Source of the DNA: Sinomonas gamaensis
GTDB lineage: Bacteria > Actinomycetota > Actinomycetes > Actinomycetales > Micrococcaceae
Assembly (NCBI RefSeq): GCF_005876955.1
Contig: NZ_SSCL01000003.1
Location: 1 to 64,000, forward strand
Direction: 5' to 3'
DNA length: 64,000 bases
Shown: piece after piece, positions 26,763 to 36,128 of the stretch
How the letters are laid out: each line of letters begins with the position of its first letter
Position numbering within the stretch: the stretch's first letter is position 1
Position numbers and translations under genes: made by a program
The notes under the pieces: generated by a model
What the model was told of the DNA's origin: nothing
The model's input: the letters and a program-made list of their open reading frames with translations, nothing else
Database searches by the model: none

Positions 26763-27134
26763 GTGACTATCGTTGCCGTCCTGTTCGTCGTCGTCGTGCT
26801 CGTGTTCGTCATCGAGATGCTGCGCCGCCAGAAAATCCGTGAGAAATACGCGGTTCTCTGGATCGTCATCGGCATTGGCACCCTCGTTCTCGCGGCATTC
26901 CCAGATCTGCTGTTCTGGGCCGCGAGGGTCATCGGGGTTCAGGTGCCCTCCAACCTGCTTTTTGCCATCGCGCTCATCCTGCTTCTGGGAGTCACCCTCC
27001 ACCTCTCGCGAGAAGTCTCCTCGAGCGAGGATGAGATACGCTCCCTCGCCGAAGAAGTAGCCATTCTGCGAGCCGACTTGCGGGATGTTCAAGGCCAGCT
27101 TCCAGCCGAGCGTGAGCCTCGACCGAGACCTTGA
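26763..27134 (+). CDS. DUF2304 small membrane protein
   Basis: 123 residues from a GTG at 26763 with TAGGAG upstream; a longer frame overlaps the previous gene and was rejected. Three membrane segments (about 3-18, 30-50, 60-80) with RRQKIREKYAVLWIVIGIGT match DUF2304. A charged helical tail follows (SSSEDEIRSLAEEVAILRAD, probably a coiled coil) and a Pro/Arg end. DUF2304 proteins nearly always sit beside a polyprenyl-phosphate GT2, as here, and are thought to help that enzyme. The operon ends at the terminator just downstream. Confidence 0.85.
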   Translation: MTIVAVLFVVVVLVFVIEMLRRQKIREKYAVLWIVIGIGTLVLAAFPDLLFWAARVIGVQVPSNLLFAIALILLLGVTLHLSREVSSSEDEIRSLAEEVAILRADLRDVQGQLPAEREPRPRP

Positions 27135-27148
27135 GCTCCTCCGGAACG

Positions 27149-27186
27149 AAGAACGGCGGCCGCGCTAGTGCGCGGCCGCCGTTCTT
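27149..27186. terminator. Bidirectional intrinsic terminator
   Basis: AAGAACGGCGGCCGCGC (27149-27165), a 4-nt loop, then the exact complement to 27186. It ends the rml operon on the plus strand and the convergent GT2 gene on the minus strand. Confidence 0.88.
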
Positions 27187-27204
27187 CTATGGATCACGTG
27201 CAGC

Positions 27205-28089
27205 TCAACTGACGATGTGCTTGATCAGCCGCGGCAGCGAATCAGTCTTCCGCTTCGCGAGCGCTTTGAGCACCAGCGAGCCGGCATTGAGCCGGCTCGT
27301 CAGGTGATTCGAGGCGGCCCGCGCAGCGTGGCTCCAACCGAGTGCGCGGAAACGCTCTGCCTGGCTCTCGAAGAAGCGGCGCTCCTCATCGAATCGGCGC
27401 CCGTCTAGAGCCCGAACCGATGAGTCCGACGCCGAGTGCCGACGGTAGAGGAACGCGAGCTCGGGGTCGACGACCATTGCCCCGCCCTCGGTTGCGATGT
27501 CGAGAAGCAAGGCGAGGTCCTGCACCACATCGAGCCCCTGAGTGAAGCCGATGCGCTGGATGGTCTCCGTCTTCCAGGCGAGGGACGGGAAGTACGCCCA
27601 ATCTGCCCGGACCAGACTCGTAGCCATACGCTCTCCCGAGAGAACGATCGGAACTCTGGTCTTCGGCGCGTACGCCCACTTGACCGCGTCCACGAGGGGA
27701 AGCCGGGCGATCCCCAATTCATCGATCACCTGGACGCCCGGTTGGACCACGTCTGCCTCGGGGTGTGCCTTGAAGTTGCGCACGACCACGTCGAGGTAGT
27801 TCGGGAGCATCACGTCGTCAGCTCCCATGATGACCACGATCGGCGCCTCGGCGCGCGCTAGCGCCTTGCGATAGTTGCCGTTCGCGCCAAGATTGACGTC
27901 ATTCTTCTCATAGGAGACGCGGGGATCAGTGATCTCGGCGAAGAAAGCTGCGGGCTCGTCACTCGGGTAGCCGTCGTCGAACACGTGGAGCTTCCAGTCT
28001 CCGTAGTGCTGGCTCATCACGCTGCGGGCGGCGAGCTTCATCTGCTCGACGTCGCCGTAGTAGGGCAGCATCACATCGACAAAGGTCAT
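27205..28089 (-). CDS. GT2 glycosyltransferase
   Basis: 294 residues from the ATG at 28089, which has GGAG 5 nt upstream; a TTG three codons earlier is not preferred. DVMLPYYGDVEQMKLAARSV and LHVFDDGYPSDEPAAFFAEI form the donor site, NLGANGNYRKALARAEAPIV leads to the metal motif in IMGADDVMLPNYLD, and a later FLYRRHSASDSS completes the catalytic domain. It has no membrane segment, so it acts at the cytoplasmic face. Donor and acceptor are unknown. It is divergent from the rhamnosyltransferase pair, with 115 bp between them. Confidence 0.85.
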   Translation of the reverse strand: MTFVDVMLPYYGDVEQMKLAARSVMSQHYGDWKLHVFDDGYPSDEPAAFFAEITDPRVSYEKNDVNLGANGNYRKALARAEAPIVVIMGADDVMLPNYLDVVVRNFKAHPEADVVQPGVQVIDELGIARLPLVDAVKWAYAPKTRVPIVLSGERMATSLVRADWAYFPSLAWKTETIQRIGFTQGLDVVQDLALLLDIATEGGAMVVDPELAFLYRRHSASDSSVRALDGRRFDEERRFFESQAERFRALGWSHAARAASNHLTSRLNAGSLVLKALAKRKTDSLPRLIKHIVS

Positions 28090-28204
28090 GAGCTCCAATC
28101 ACATCCTGCGTGTGCGTCGGGGGTACCCGAGCATCGTACCGGACGAACGCCCGCCCCCTTGTAGACTGAGGGGCGAGAGTTGCGAGCCTACGGAAGGGAC
28201 CTTT

Positions 28205-29122
28205 TTGTCTGCTGGAGATAGGGTCGCGGCCGTCATTTCGGTATTCAATCCACCGCACGACCTGCCTGATCGTGTCGCGCGGCTTGCCGGACAAGTCGAC
28301 CTCGTCGTCGCAGTCGATGACGGCTCTCCCCAGGCGGACCCTACCGTCATCGAGGGACTGTCCCGCGTGGCTACGCTCGTGCGGCTGCCAGCAAACAGCG
28401 GAATTGCCGCTGCCCTCAACGCAGGCATCGCCCATGTGCGAGCGGCTATCGAGCCAGACTGGCTCCTCACTCTTGATCAGGATTCCGAACTCGACGAGGG
28501 CTTTGTCGCAAAAGCCCTCGAGACGGCCAGGAGAGCCGAGTCGGCCGGACTGCGGGTTGGCGCCGTGACACCGGAATCCCACAACGGGCGGCGGATCGAC
28601 ATGCTGCGCGCCAAGGACGAATTCCACGACGGATTCGATCCCATGCAATCAGGAACGCTCATCAGCAACGTGGCCGCCGAACACATCGGGCTTCTCGAGG
28701 AAGGCCTCTTCATTGACGCCGTTGACTCGGAGTACACCGCGCGACTGCGACGGGCCGGATATAGGGTCATCGCGGGTGAGGGCTGCAATATCACCCACAG
28801 CGTCGGGCAATCACGGCCGATGCGAGTTCTCGGTCGACAAGTTCGGATCGGGGGCAACGACCTGAATGTGTATTACCACTCGCCTTTCAGGGTCTACTAC
28901 ATCTCGAGGAACAGCATTCGCCTCACCCGAAAGTACCTTCTGAGTCAGCCTGGCTGGATCGCGAAACGTCTGATGCTCGAGACCGCGTTCCACGGCATCC
29001 GTTTCGTCTTCGGTCCGAATCGGCGCAAGCTTCTGCTGGCGTTCCTCAGCGGGACGGCGGATGGGCTTCGCGGACGCAAGGGACGTATCCCCGCCGGGAC
29101 CGAGAAGAGGATCAACCGGTGA
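28205..29122 (+). CDS. GT2 rhamnosyltransferase, paralogue 1
   Basis: 305 residues from a TTG at 28205, behind GGAAGGGA; the open frame continues upstream without a better start. AAVISVFNPPHDLPDRVARL, LVVAVDDGSPQADP, LPANSGIAAALNAGIAHVRA and LLTLDQDSELDEGFVAKALE carry the DQDS metal motif and NPP-x-DL opening of the RfbF/WbbL-like rhamnosyltransferases. The end holds FRVYYISRNSIRLTRKYLLS. It should use the dTDP-rhamnose made by the neighbouring rml genes. It is closely related in full to the protein at 29912 and linked to the next gene by a 4-nt overlap. Confidence 0.88.
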   Translation: MSAGDRVAAVISVFNPPHDLPDRVARLAGQVDLVVAVDDGSPQADPTVIEGLSRVATLVRLPANSGIAAALNAGIAHVRAAIEPDWLLTLDQDSELDEGFVAKALETARRAESAGLRVGAVTPESHNGRRIDMLRAKDEFHDGFDPMQSGTLISNVAAEHIGLLEEGLFIDAVDSEYTARLRRAGYRVIAGEGCNITHSVGQSRPMRVLGRQVRIGGNDLNVYYHSPFRVYYISRNSIRLTRKYLLSQPGWIAKRLMLETAFHGIRFVFGPNRRKLLLAFLSGTADGLRGRKGRIPAGTEKRINR

Positions 29123-29886
29123 TGATGGAGCCGACTGCTCGGGTCAGCGTCTGCATGGCCGCCTACAACGGGGCGGAGTACATTAGCCAACAGCTGGCGT
29201 CGATCTTGGAGCAGCTGTCGCCCCAGGACGAGGTGATCGTCGTCGACGATTGCAGCAAGGATGGCACGGCGGACATCGTCGAGTCGTTGGGCGATGGGCG
29301 GATCCGCCTCCTGCGGAACACCACGAATCTCGGATACGTGCGGACGTTCGAGCGTGCGCTGAATTCGGCGAACGGCAAGTACCTTCTGCTCTCCGACCAG
29401 GATGATCTGTGGACGCCCGGCCGAGTCGACGCCATGCTGGCTGCCCTCAACGACCACGCCGTGGTGGCCAGCAATTTCACGGTGTTTGGCGGGGAGCCAA
29501 ACTGGTTCCAAGGGCTCCGTCTCAAATCGGCCGATTCAACCCGTTATCTGTCCAACCTCTTCTTGCTGTGGGTTGGCGTGCGCCCCTATTACGGCTGCAC
29601 CATGGGGGTCAACCGTGATGCGCTCAGAATAATCCTGCCGTTCCCGGCTTTCCTCCGTGAGACCCACGACCAATGGATTGCCATGTGTGGGAACGTCATG
29701 AGGTCGATGGTCCACCTCGAGCAATTCACCGTAGCGCGACGCCTTCATGAGACCAACACAACCCCCAAGGCCATGCGAAGCGCAGGCCGCATCCTCAGTG
29801 CCCGATGGATGCTGCTTCGCGCGTTCGTCATCGCGCTCCAGCGGGTTCGCCGGCCCGCAAGAGCAAGGGTGAAATCGACAGCCTGA
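29119..29886 (+). CDS. GT2 glycosyltransferase
   Basis: 255 residues; the GTG at 29119 overlaps the stop of the preceding gene (ATG at 29122 is one codon later). VSVCMAAYNGAEYISQQLAS, EVIVVDDCSKDGTADIVESL and LLLSDQDDLWTPGRVDAMLA give the donor and metal sites. A hydrophobic patch (YLSNLFLLWVGVRPYYGCTM) and LRETHDQWIAMCGNVMRS with a catalytic-type Asp follow, as in rhamnosyl- and glucosyltransferases of O-antigen type. It lies between two rhamnosyltransferase paralogues in one operon, so it likely adds another residue of the same repeat unit. Confidence 0.87.
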   Translation: MMMEPTARVSVCMAAYNGAEYISQQLASILEQLSPQDEVIVVDDCSKDGTADIVESLGDGRIRLLRNTTNLGYVRTFERALNSANGKYLLLSDQDDLWTPGRVDAMLAALNDHAVVASNFTVFGGEPNWFQGLRLKSADSTRYLSNLFLLWVGVRPYYGCTMGVNRDALRIILPFPAFLRETHDQWIAMCGNVMRSMVHLEQFTVARRLHETNTTPKAMRSAGRILSARWMLLRAFVIALQRVRRPARARVKSTA

Positions 29887-29911
29887 TCAAGTTTGAGGAG
29901 AGCCATCCACA

Positions 29912-30871
29912 GTGCCCCGTGAACATCGGATTGCAGCGATAGTGTCCACCTTCAATCCACCTCATGATCTCCCTGACAGGATCGCCAATGTCGCGCAGCA
30001 GGTCGACCTTGTCATTGTCGTCGATGACGGCTCTCCCAAGGATCCGAGCGATGTTCTCCAACGCATCGAGGCGAAGGGCGGCAAAGCAATTCGCCTGCCT
30101 TTCAATGCAGGGATCGCCGCGGCATTGAACGCGGGAATAAACCACGCCATCCACCATGCTTCGCCCGACTGGTTTGTCACGCTGGATCAGGACTCAGAGA
30201 TGAGTCAGGGGTATGTGGAGGCGGCCCTGGCAACGGCAGATCGTGCGCGGTCAGCGGGAATTGAGGTGGGCTTCATCGCTGCTGAATCCATCAACGGGCA
30301 TATCGGTCTGGTGCGCGATCCTGGCGCCGATTTCCCCGAGGCCTTCGATCCACTGCAATCGGGATGCGTCATCCCCGCGGAAACCTTCCGTCGGGTCGGT
30401 CTGCTTGATGAAGATCTGTTCATTGATGCAGTGGACTCGGACTTCACCATGCGGGTGAGGCAGCAAGGCCTGCGAGTCCTCATGGGCAAGGGGTGCGACC
30501 TGACCCATACCGTCGGGGAGGCACGTCCGATGACGATCTTGGGCTGGCATGTCACGCTTCGCGGCAAGAAGAATTATGTGCATTACCACGCGCCGTTCAG
30601 GGTCTATTACATCGCGCGGAATGGCGTGATCCTCGTCAAGCGATATTTGCTGTCCGATCCGGTGTGGGTTGCCAAACGTCTCTACACCGAAATCATCCAG
30701 CACATCGTGCGACTCGTGTACGGACCGCACCGCCGTCAGCATCTCAGAGCATTTCTCAATGGGGTCCGCGACGGCTTGCGCGGCCACCTCGGACGAATTG
30801 ACGATAGCCTCGCGGCCAAGCTCACGGTCTCCCCGTCACCCCATGATGACGAGTCTGTGGGACTGAAGTAG
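29912..30871 (+). CDS. GT2 rhamnosyltransferase, paralogue 2
   Basis: 319 residues from a GTG at 29912 with GAGGAG upstream. It repeats the features of paralogue 1 in order: FNPPHDLPDRIANVAQQVDL, VDDGSP, FNAGIAAALNAGINHAI, VTLDQDSEMSQGYVEAAL, FDPLQSGCVIPAETFRRVGL, FIDAVDSDFTMRVRQQGL, and a C-terminus with FRVYYIARNGVILVKRYLLS and GVRDGLRGHLGRIDD. The two genes clearly arose by duplication around the intervening GT2 gene. Different linkages or positions in a rhamnan backbone are a reasonable guess. Confidence 0.88.
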   Translation: MPREHRIAAIVSTFNPPHDLPDRIANVAQQVDLVIVVDDGSPKDPSDVLQRIEAKGGKAIRLPFNAGIAAALNAGINHAIHHASPDWFVTLDQDSEMSQGYVEAALATADRARSAGIEVGFIAAESINGHIGLVRDPGADFPEAFDPLQSGCVIPAETFRRVGLLDEDLFIDAVDSDFTMRVRQQGLRVLMGKGCDLTHTVGEARPMTILGWHVTLRGKKNYVHYHAPFRVYYIARNGVILVKRYLLSDPVWVAKRLYTEIIQHIVRLVYGPHRRQHLRAFLNGVRDGLRGHLGRIDDSLAAKLTVSPSPHDDESVGLK

Positions 30872-30948
30872 GAGAAGTCTGGGGGGCGAGCCACTCGGCG
30901 GCATCGGCGCGTCGACCTTGCCCACCCCGCTTGGGACCACCCTCAGGT

Positions 30949-31845
30949 CTACTCCTTGGATGCCAGAAGCTCCCCTGGCATCACGGGCTTCGGGGAGGTG
31001 GTGAGCCCCTGCCACAATCCTCTGCTGAGGGATGTCAGCCAGAGCTTCTTCGATCGCGAGGCAGGAAGAATAGTCGCAGCGAAGCGGACCAGATCCGCGG
31101 CCTTTGCGGAGACGCTGCCAGCCAGCCCCGTTGCCTCGGTATCGAGCTTCGTCAGCCAGAGATGATTTCGGACGTAGTAGAAGAGTCGGCCAGCCATGTC
31201 AGGATTGGCTGCCTTTACGGGATGCTTCACAACGCTCTCGGGAACGAACAAGCCGACCGATCTCCGAGCCAGCCGCCTCGTGTACTCGGCGTCGTCGAGC
31301 CAGATGAAGAAGTCCCGGTGCGGCAGCGGCATGGTTGCCGCCATCCGGAGGTTCACCAGCACGCCGACAAAGGTTGCGTGCGTGATGGCGATGCACCCTA
31401 GAGCACGGGCCCTCAGCTGTTTCTCCGGACTCGGGTCCACCGCGGGGAGATGGCCCGGATTGAGCTCGTCCCCGTCTTCATCCTTCACCGCAGACGCGAG
31501 AAATCCTGGGGCAACATCGGCGTGCGCAGCGACCTCAAGCAGGGGTGCCAGACTGTCGGGGGCTGGCTCGGCGTCGTCGTCCATGAGCCACGCATACTCG
31601 TGCCCCTTGGAAATGGCGAGCTCCACACCCCACGCGAACCCGCCGGCACCGCCGATATTCGAGCCGGTTTCGAAGAGAGTGGCGGAGGGAAATTCCGACC
31701 GAACCAACTCAACGCTTCCGTCTGTGGATCCGTTGTCCACCACAATGATCTCGTCCGGGGCTGGCACTTGAGCGGCGACTGACGTCAAACACCTACGCAG
31801 CAACTCCTTGCGATTGTAGGAAACGATGACAGCAGCAACGCTCAA
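30949..31845 (-). CDS. GT2 glycosyltransferase (GlfT1-like)
   Basis: 298 residues from a TTG at 31845, behind GGGAG; the longer frame was rejected for lack of a ribosome binding site. VAAVIVSYNRKELLRRCLTS, IIVVDNGSTDGSVELVRSEF, NIGGAGGFAWGVELAISKGH and YAWLMDDDAEPAPDSLAPLL, with a later FFIWLDDAEYTRRLARRSVG, resemble galactofuranosyl- and rhamnosyltransferases (DDD plus WLDDAEY pattern, as in GlfT1). It may start the galactofuran chain before GlfT2. It is encoded alone on the minus strand between two plus-strand genes. Confidence 0.82.
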   Translation of the reverse strand: MSVAAVIVSYNRKELLRRCLTSVAAQVPAPDEIIVVDNGSTDGSVELVRSEFPSATLFETGSNIGGAGGFAWGVELAISKGHEYAWLMDDDAEPAPDSLAPLLEVAAHADVAPGFLASAVKDEDGDELNPGHLPAVDPSPEKQLRARALGCIAITHATFVGVLVNLRMAATMPLPHRDFFIWLDDAEYTRRLARRSVGLFVPESVVKHPVKAANPDMAGRLFYYVRNHLWLTKLDTEATGLAGSVSAKAADLVRFAATILPASRSKKLWLTSLSRGLWQGLTTSPKPVMPGELLASKE

Positions 31846-32043
31846 CGCGGTCTCCCTCTCAATGCTGGGGCCCGCGCCCCAAACCAGCTTCTTGTCCGCC
31901 CGTCGACTCGCACGGCTCCTCAAGACAGCCTACCAAGGGCAGGAAGGAGCCTCAGAAGCGATCGGTAGACTGGGTTCTGGCCCCGTCGGGCCCACGTTGT
32001 GGCCACATTCCGCCGCACGTATCCAGCGAGAGGAGTGGACTGA

Positions 32044-33294
32044 GTGGGCCCACGGTTTGCGATGGTCAAGCGGCTGATGAGCTTTGCGCTAACGACTGGG
32101 CTCTCAACCGTCGTCGGCCTCGTCGCCGTGCCGATCATCATTGCGGGCGCCGGCCCAGAGCTGTGGGGCATCCAGGCGGCCGTTCAGACGGCTGCCACCC
32201 TTTTCGGCGTGTTCGTTGCGTTTGGCTGGGGAACAACGGGGGCCGCGGAGATCGCAGGGCTGACCCCTGATCGCCGCCCGCAAGAGTACCTCAATTCCCT
32301 TGTGAGCAGGGCGTATCTCCTCGTGCTTGTGTACCCAGTCATGGTCGTGGTGATGGGTGCTCTCAATCCGCAGCATCTCGTCCTCGTCGCCGTCGGCTCG
32401 GCGGCCTTCCTGATGCCGTTCGTCGGAGCCTCGTGGTACTTCATCGGTGAGGCTCGCCCGGCCCGGCTCTTCTGGCTCGACGGCTTTCCCCAGACGCTCG
32501 GCATCGCCGTCAGCGTAGGTGTGATGCTCCTTAGCCGTGACTTGGTAGCTGTCCTGGCCACCCAACTCATCTTCAACGCATGCGCGGTGGTTGCGTCGGC
32601 GAGGCACATCATCAGGACGAGCGCGAAGGGACTACATGTGGATCTGGGCGTGCGAGAAGCGTTCCGGCGGCTGAGGCATCAGCGCCACGCCGTTGCGACT
32701 TCGGCAACTGCCGGACTCTACGTGTCGATGCCCCTGCTCATCCTCAACGCCGTCACACCGTCCACGCTGAGTCTCTATGCGATGGGCGACAAGCTCTTCC
32801 GCTTCGGTCTGACGGCATTCGCCCCTATCCTTCAGCTCATCCAGGGGTGGCTGCCCGAAGGCGGTCCCGAGAATCTTCGGCACAGGATCATCCAAGCCGC
32901 CCGGCTGACCCCAGTGATCGCCCTAGCTGGAGGGGCGGCCATTGCGCTGCTCGGGCCTTGGGCCGCAAGTTTCCTTTCTGCACACCGAATCGACTTCGGC
33001 CTCTCGCTCTCGGTGCCCTTCGGAATCGCTTTCTCTGCAGTGGCTATCACCCAAGTCATCGGCCTGGCCTGTCTAGTCCAGCTGCACGCGACTCGTGCTC
33101 TTGCCCGATCAACGCTCGTGGGAGCCCTGTGCGGTCTCCCGCTGATCGTTGTCGGTGCCGTTACTACCGGCTCTGTCGGGGTCGCTTGGGCGCTCGCCGT
33201 CTCGGAACTCGCCGTGCTCGTCTACCAATATGGCGCGATGGCCCGTCGGCTGAGGGACCGCCTATCCCAGCTTCAGGCTGCCCCGCCCCGCTAA
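32044..33294 (+). CDS. Wzx-like polysaccharide flippase
   Basis: 416 residues from a GTG at 32044 with GAGGAG upstream. About twelve hydrophobic segments span the protein, with a MOP-superfamily layout: an N-terminal SFALTTGLSTVVGLVAVPII, a central break with charged loops, and a C-terminal bundle ending in LVYQYGAMARRLRDRL. It should translocate undecaprenyl-linked repeats or a related lipid-linked glycan across the membrane. Its stop overlaps by 4 bp the stop of the convergent DUF6541-like gene. The locus also encodes an ABC exporter, so the two probably move different glycans. Confidence 0.82.
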   Translation: MGPRFAMVKRLMSFALTTGLSTVVGLVAVPIIIAGAGPELWGIQAAVQTAATLFGVFVAFGWGTTGAAEIAGLTPDRRPQEYLNSLVSRAYLLVLVYPVMVVVMGALNPQHLVLVAVGSAAFLMPFVGASWYFIGEARPARLFWLDGFPQTLGIAVSVGVMLLSRDLVAVLATQLIFNACAVVASARHIIRTSAKGLHVDLGVREAFRRLRHQRHAVATSATAGLYVSMPLLILNAVTPSTLSLYAMGDKLFRFGLTAFAPILQLIQGWLPEGGPENLRHRIIQAARLTPVIALAGGAAIALLGPWAASFLSAHRIDFGLSLSVPFGIAFSAVAITQVIGLACLVQLHATRALARSTLVGALCGLPLIVVGAVTTGSVGVAWALAVSELAVLVYQYGAMARRLRDRLSQLQAAPPR

Positions 33295-35333
33295 CTGTGG
33301 CAGGGCAGCACCTTGAAGAGCTTTGCGTGGCCCTGCTCTGCGACGAGTGTCACCGCAGGAGAGTTCTGCAGGTTCTCGAGTCCGGGATACGCATGGCTTC
33401 CGCCGTTGACTTCTTTCGATCCGAAGTCGAGGACGTATGACACCCGGAGGTCCTGAATCGCCCGGCACACCTGCGCATCGCTCGCCGCGTCGCGAAGGCC
33501 ATTCTCGACCTCCTGCATCTCAGGAGTCCCGCTCGTGAGGATGTGCAGCTGGAGCGTCTTTCGGTCTGCGAAGGCATAGGCAAGGGGCGTTCCCGTCCAA
33601 GGGTTGGCCGCAATCTCCGCATCGGGGGGCACAATCTGGTCGAGGCGGTCGATGAGCGCCATCTCATCGGAATCGACGAGGGGCGAGTCCGGCGTCAGGG
33701 TGTAGAGACCTCGAGCGTTAACCCGCTCCGTTGCAACCTGGCCGTACTGCGCCGCCAGTACGAGGACGACTCCCAACAAGGCCGCTCCCGCCGCCGAAAG
33801 GAGGAACCCTGCGCGGCTCTGGCCTCGAGCCGTCAAAGGCTCGGGTCGCCTTTGGCTCGCGGGCGCGGACTGTGCTGAGGATTCAAATTTCGAAGCGAAC
33901 CCAGCCCACCATCGAGCCGTCTCCAAGACCCCGGCGACGGCGACCGGGATGAGAACCATGGGCAGGAGAGCTGCCAATCGGAAAGCGTCGTTGTACCAAA
34001 CCCCGGTGACATAGTTCCGGAATGACCCTGCAGGCCAGCCCGAAACGACGGCATAGAGCGCCACGCCTGCTGCGAAGAGCGCCAACACCGACCAGGCCGC
34101 GCGACGACGAACGAGAGAATAGACACCGATGAGAATGAAGATGGCAACACTCCACGTTGCCAGCACTCGCATCGGTGCTCCGAGAACAGCCTCACCGACG
34201 GCCTGAGCAAAGGTCTGGGTGGGCGGCCAGAACGCCGCATCCGCTGGTGGCCGAACAAGCTTCCACGCCAGGATCGTCACCACGAGGAAGGCCGCGAACC
34301 CGAGAGTGGCCGCGAGAACATGCTTCCATCCCGTCCGTCTGAACGTCCCCAGCCCGCCGCTGAAACTCCTGGACAGGTAACGCGCGTAGACCCCCGCTGA
34401 GAGGACGAAAGCGAAGGCCAGCAGCGCCATGAAAGCGTTGGGGTGGGCGATCGCCACTCCGATTGCTGACGCCCCGAGGGCCATCCATTCGCGCAGAAGA
34501 GGGCCGCTACCTACGCCTAGCCTCATGGCTCGAAGAAGCTGGGCGGTGCAGGCGGGAAGCAATGCGAGACCCAGATAATTCGGGTAGAGCACGCCAAAGT
34601 CGAGGAGAAGCAAGGGGAACGCGGCAAAGGCTGCGGACAGAAGCGCGCCGGAAAAGACAGCAAGTGGGTTGCGTCCGAACACCGTTCTCACGAGGAAGAG
34701 CACTGAGAGCGGCCACACGAAAGCACCGATCACGAGATTGGCCGCGTTCACCGCGACCGGGATCGGGGCGCCGGAAGCCAGCTGGACCAAGGAGGCCAGA
34801 GCATGCCATCCAGCCGGATAGAACGGGATACCGCTCATGCGTCCGACGTCGAGCGACGATGCTGAGCCCGTCTCTTGAATCCAGCGGATGGCATTGAGGT
34901 GAAAGACGTTGTCGAACGTCTGGGAAAAACTGTTCGGGGAAACAAAGGCGATCAGCAGATCCCGGCCAAGGAGGGCGATTGCCCCGATCAGACCTGCTGC
35001 GAGCGCAGCAGGATAGAGCCACGCGAGGCGGGACTCCCCCCTTGAGCCCAGCACCCAGGTCAAGCGCGGTCGCGGCCACTTGAATGCCCAGCTCAAGCCC
35101 CACACGATCAGGACCCCGACCAGTGCCGTACCGACAAGCGGAAGGGCTCCCCACCTGACGTGGATGAAGGGAGCCACGGTTGATGCAATCGCGATGAACG
35201 ACATCGAAAAGGCTGGCGCGAGTCCGACCGCGGCGAACCCCTTGAAGCCAAAGCTGATGCTGGCAAGAATGCCGGGAACCACCAGCAGAAGGGCCGCAAT
35301 GCCTATTGCTGGTAGAGCCTCCAGCCAGCCCAC
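33291..35333 (-). CDS. Large polytopic membrane protein (DUF6541-like)
   Basis: 680 residues with about 13 membrane segments, then an extracytoplasmic C-terminal domain (about 555-680) containing MALIDRLDQIVPPDAEIAAN, PWTGTPLAYAFADRKTLQLH and VSYVLDFGSKEV. A loop after the third or fourth segment has FDNVFHLNAIRWIQETGSAS, a conserved Asp/His pair typical of this GT-C-like group. These proteins are common in actinobacterial cell-wall loci and probably transfer a sugar from a lipid carrier outside the membrane. Start 35333 has only a weak ribosome binding site (AGAGAGA). Confidence 0.8.
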   Translation of the reverse strand: MGWLEALPAIGIAALLLVVPGILASISFGFKGFAAVGLAPAFSMSFIAIASTVAPFIHVRWGALPLVGTALVGVLIVWGLSWAFKWPRPRLTWVLGSRGESRLAWLYPAALAAGLIGAIALLGRDLLIAFVSPNSFSQTFDNVFHLNAIRWIQETGSASSLDVGRMSGIPFYPAGWHALASLVQLASGAPIPVAVNAANLVIGAFVWPLSVLFLVRTVFGRNPLAVFSGALLSAAFAAFPLLLLDFGVLYPNYLGLALLPACTAQLLRAMRLGVGSGPLLREWMALGASAIGVAIAHPNAFMALLAFAFVLSAGVYARYLSRSFSGGLGTFRRTGWKHVLAATLGFAAFLVVTILAWKLVRPPADAAFWPPTQTFAQAVGEAVLGAPMRVLATWSVAIFILIGVYSLVRRRAAWSVLALFAAGVALYAVVSGWPAGSFRNYVTGVWYNDAFRLAALLPMVLIPVAVAGVLETARWWAGFASKFESSAQSAPASQRRPEPLTARGQSRAGFLLSAAGAALLGVVLVLAAQYGQVATERVNARGLYTLTPDSPLVDSDEMALIDRLDQIVPPDAEIAANPWTGTPLAYAFADRKTLQLHILTSGTPEMQEVENGLRDAASDAQVCRAIQDLRVSYVLDFGSKEVNGGSHAYPGLENLQNSPAVTLVAEQGHAKLFKVLPCHS

Positions 35334-35391
35334 AATCTCTCTCCTTTTCGTTGTGCTTCAGAGCCAGCCGCTGCCAGCGCCCTTGAGGGCT

Positions 35392-36126
35392 TCAGGATCT
35401 TTCTGCTCTCAGCATGTGAATCGCCTCTTCCACCCTGCCGTCGAACGCGACCCGCCCTTTCTCCAAGAGCACCCCGCGTTCGCAGATCTCCGGAATCAGA
35501 TTCAAATCGTGGCTCACAACTACAAGGGTTTTACCCTCGGCCGCGAGCTCCTTGATCTTCGCGATGCATTTGCGCTGGAAGGGCTCGTCGCCCACCGCGA
35601 GGATCTCATCGACCAGAAACACCTCGGGATCGGTGTGCACGGCCACTGAGAACGCGAGACGGAGATACATTCCAGAGGAATAGAACTTCACTTCGGTATC
35701 GATGAACTCGCCGATCTCGGAGAACTCGACGATCGAGTCGAACCGTTCCTTGATCTGCTGCTCGCTCATGCCGAGGATCGCCCCGTTGAGGTAGACGTTG
35801 TCGCGGCCCGTGAGGTCGTGATGGAAGCCGGCCCCCACTTCGATGAGTCCGGCAACTCGGCCACGGGTCAGGACCGAGCCGCTATCGGGCGTCATGACCC
35901 CCGAGATGTGCTTGAGCAAAGTCGACTTGCCGGAACCGTTGAAGCCGAGAAGTGCCACGCTCTCACCCTGCTCGACGGTCAGCGACACGTCGTTGAGCGC
36001 GTAGAACTTCTGGCTGAGATCCCCTTTGCGTCCCCTCAGAAGCCAGACCAGAGCCTCCTTGAGCGACCGAGTATGGCGCAGAACGAACTGCTTGCTGATA
36101 TTGCTGACTTCGATTGCCGTGGCCAC
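35392..36126 (-). CDS. wzt: ABC polysaccharide exporter, ATPase subunit (Wzt type)
   Basis: 244 residues from a GTG at 36126, behind AGGAG; longer frames run into the permease gene. LLGFNGSGKSTLLKHISGVM is Walker A, YSSGMYLRLAFSVAVHTDPE is the signature and Walker B region, leading to LVDEILAVGDEPFQRKC, then VVVSHDLNLIPEICERGVLL with the switch His. It lacks the extra C-terminal glycan-binding domain of some Wzt proteins, so export should not depend on a chain-end cap recognised in that way. It pairs with the permease 2 bp upstream. It resembles the galactan exporter ATPase of mycobacteria. Confidence 0.93.
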   Translation of the reverse strand: MATAIEVSNISKQFVLRHTRSLKEALVWLLRGRKGDLSQKFYALNDVSLTVEQGESVALLGFNGSGKSTLLKHISGVMTPDSGSVLTRGRVAGLIEVGAGFHHDLTGRDNVYLNGAILGMSEQQIKERFDSIVEFSEIGEFIDTEVKFYSSGMYLRLAFSVAVHTDPEVFLVDEILAVGDEPFQRKCIAKIKELAAEGKTLVVVSHDLNLIPEICERGVLLEKGRVAFDGRVEEAIHMLRAERS

Positions 36127-36128
36127 CG

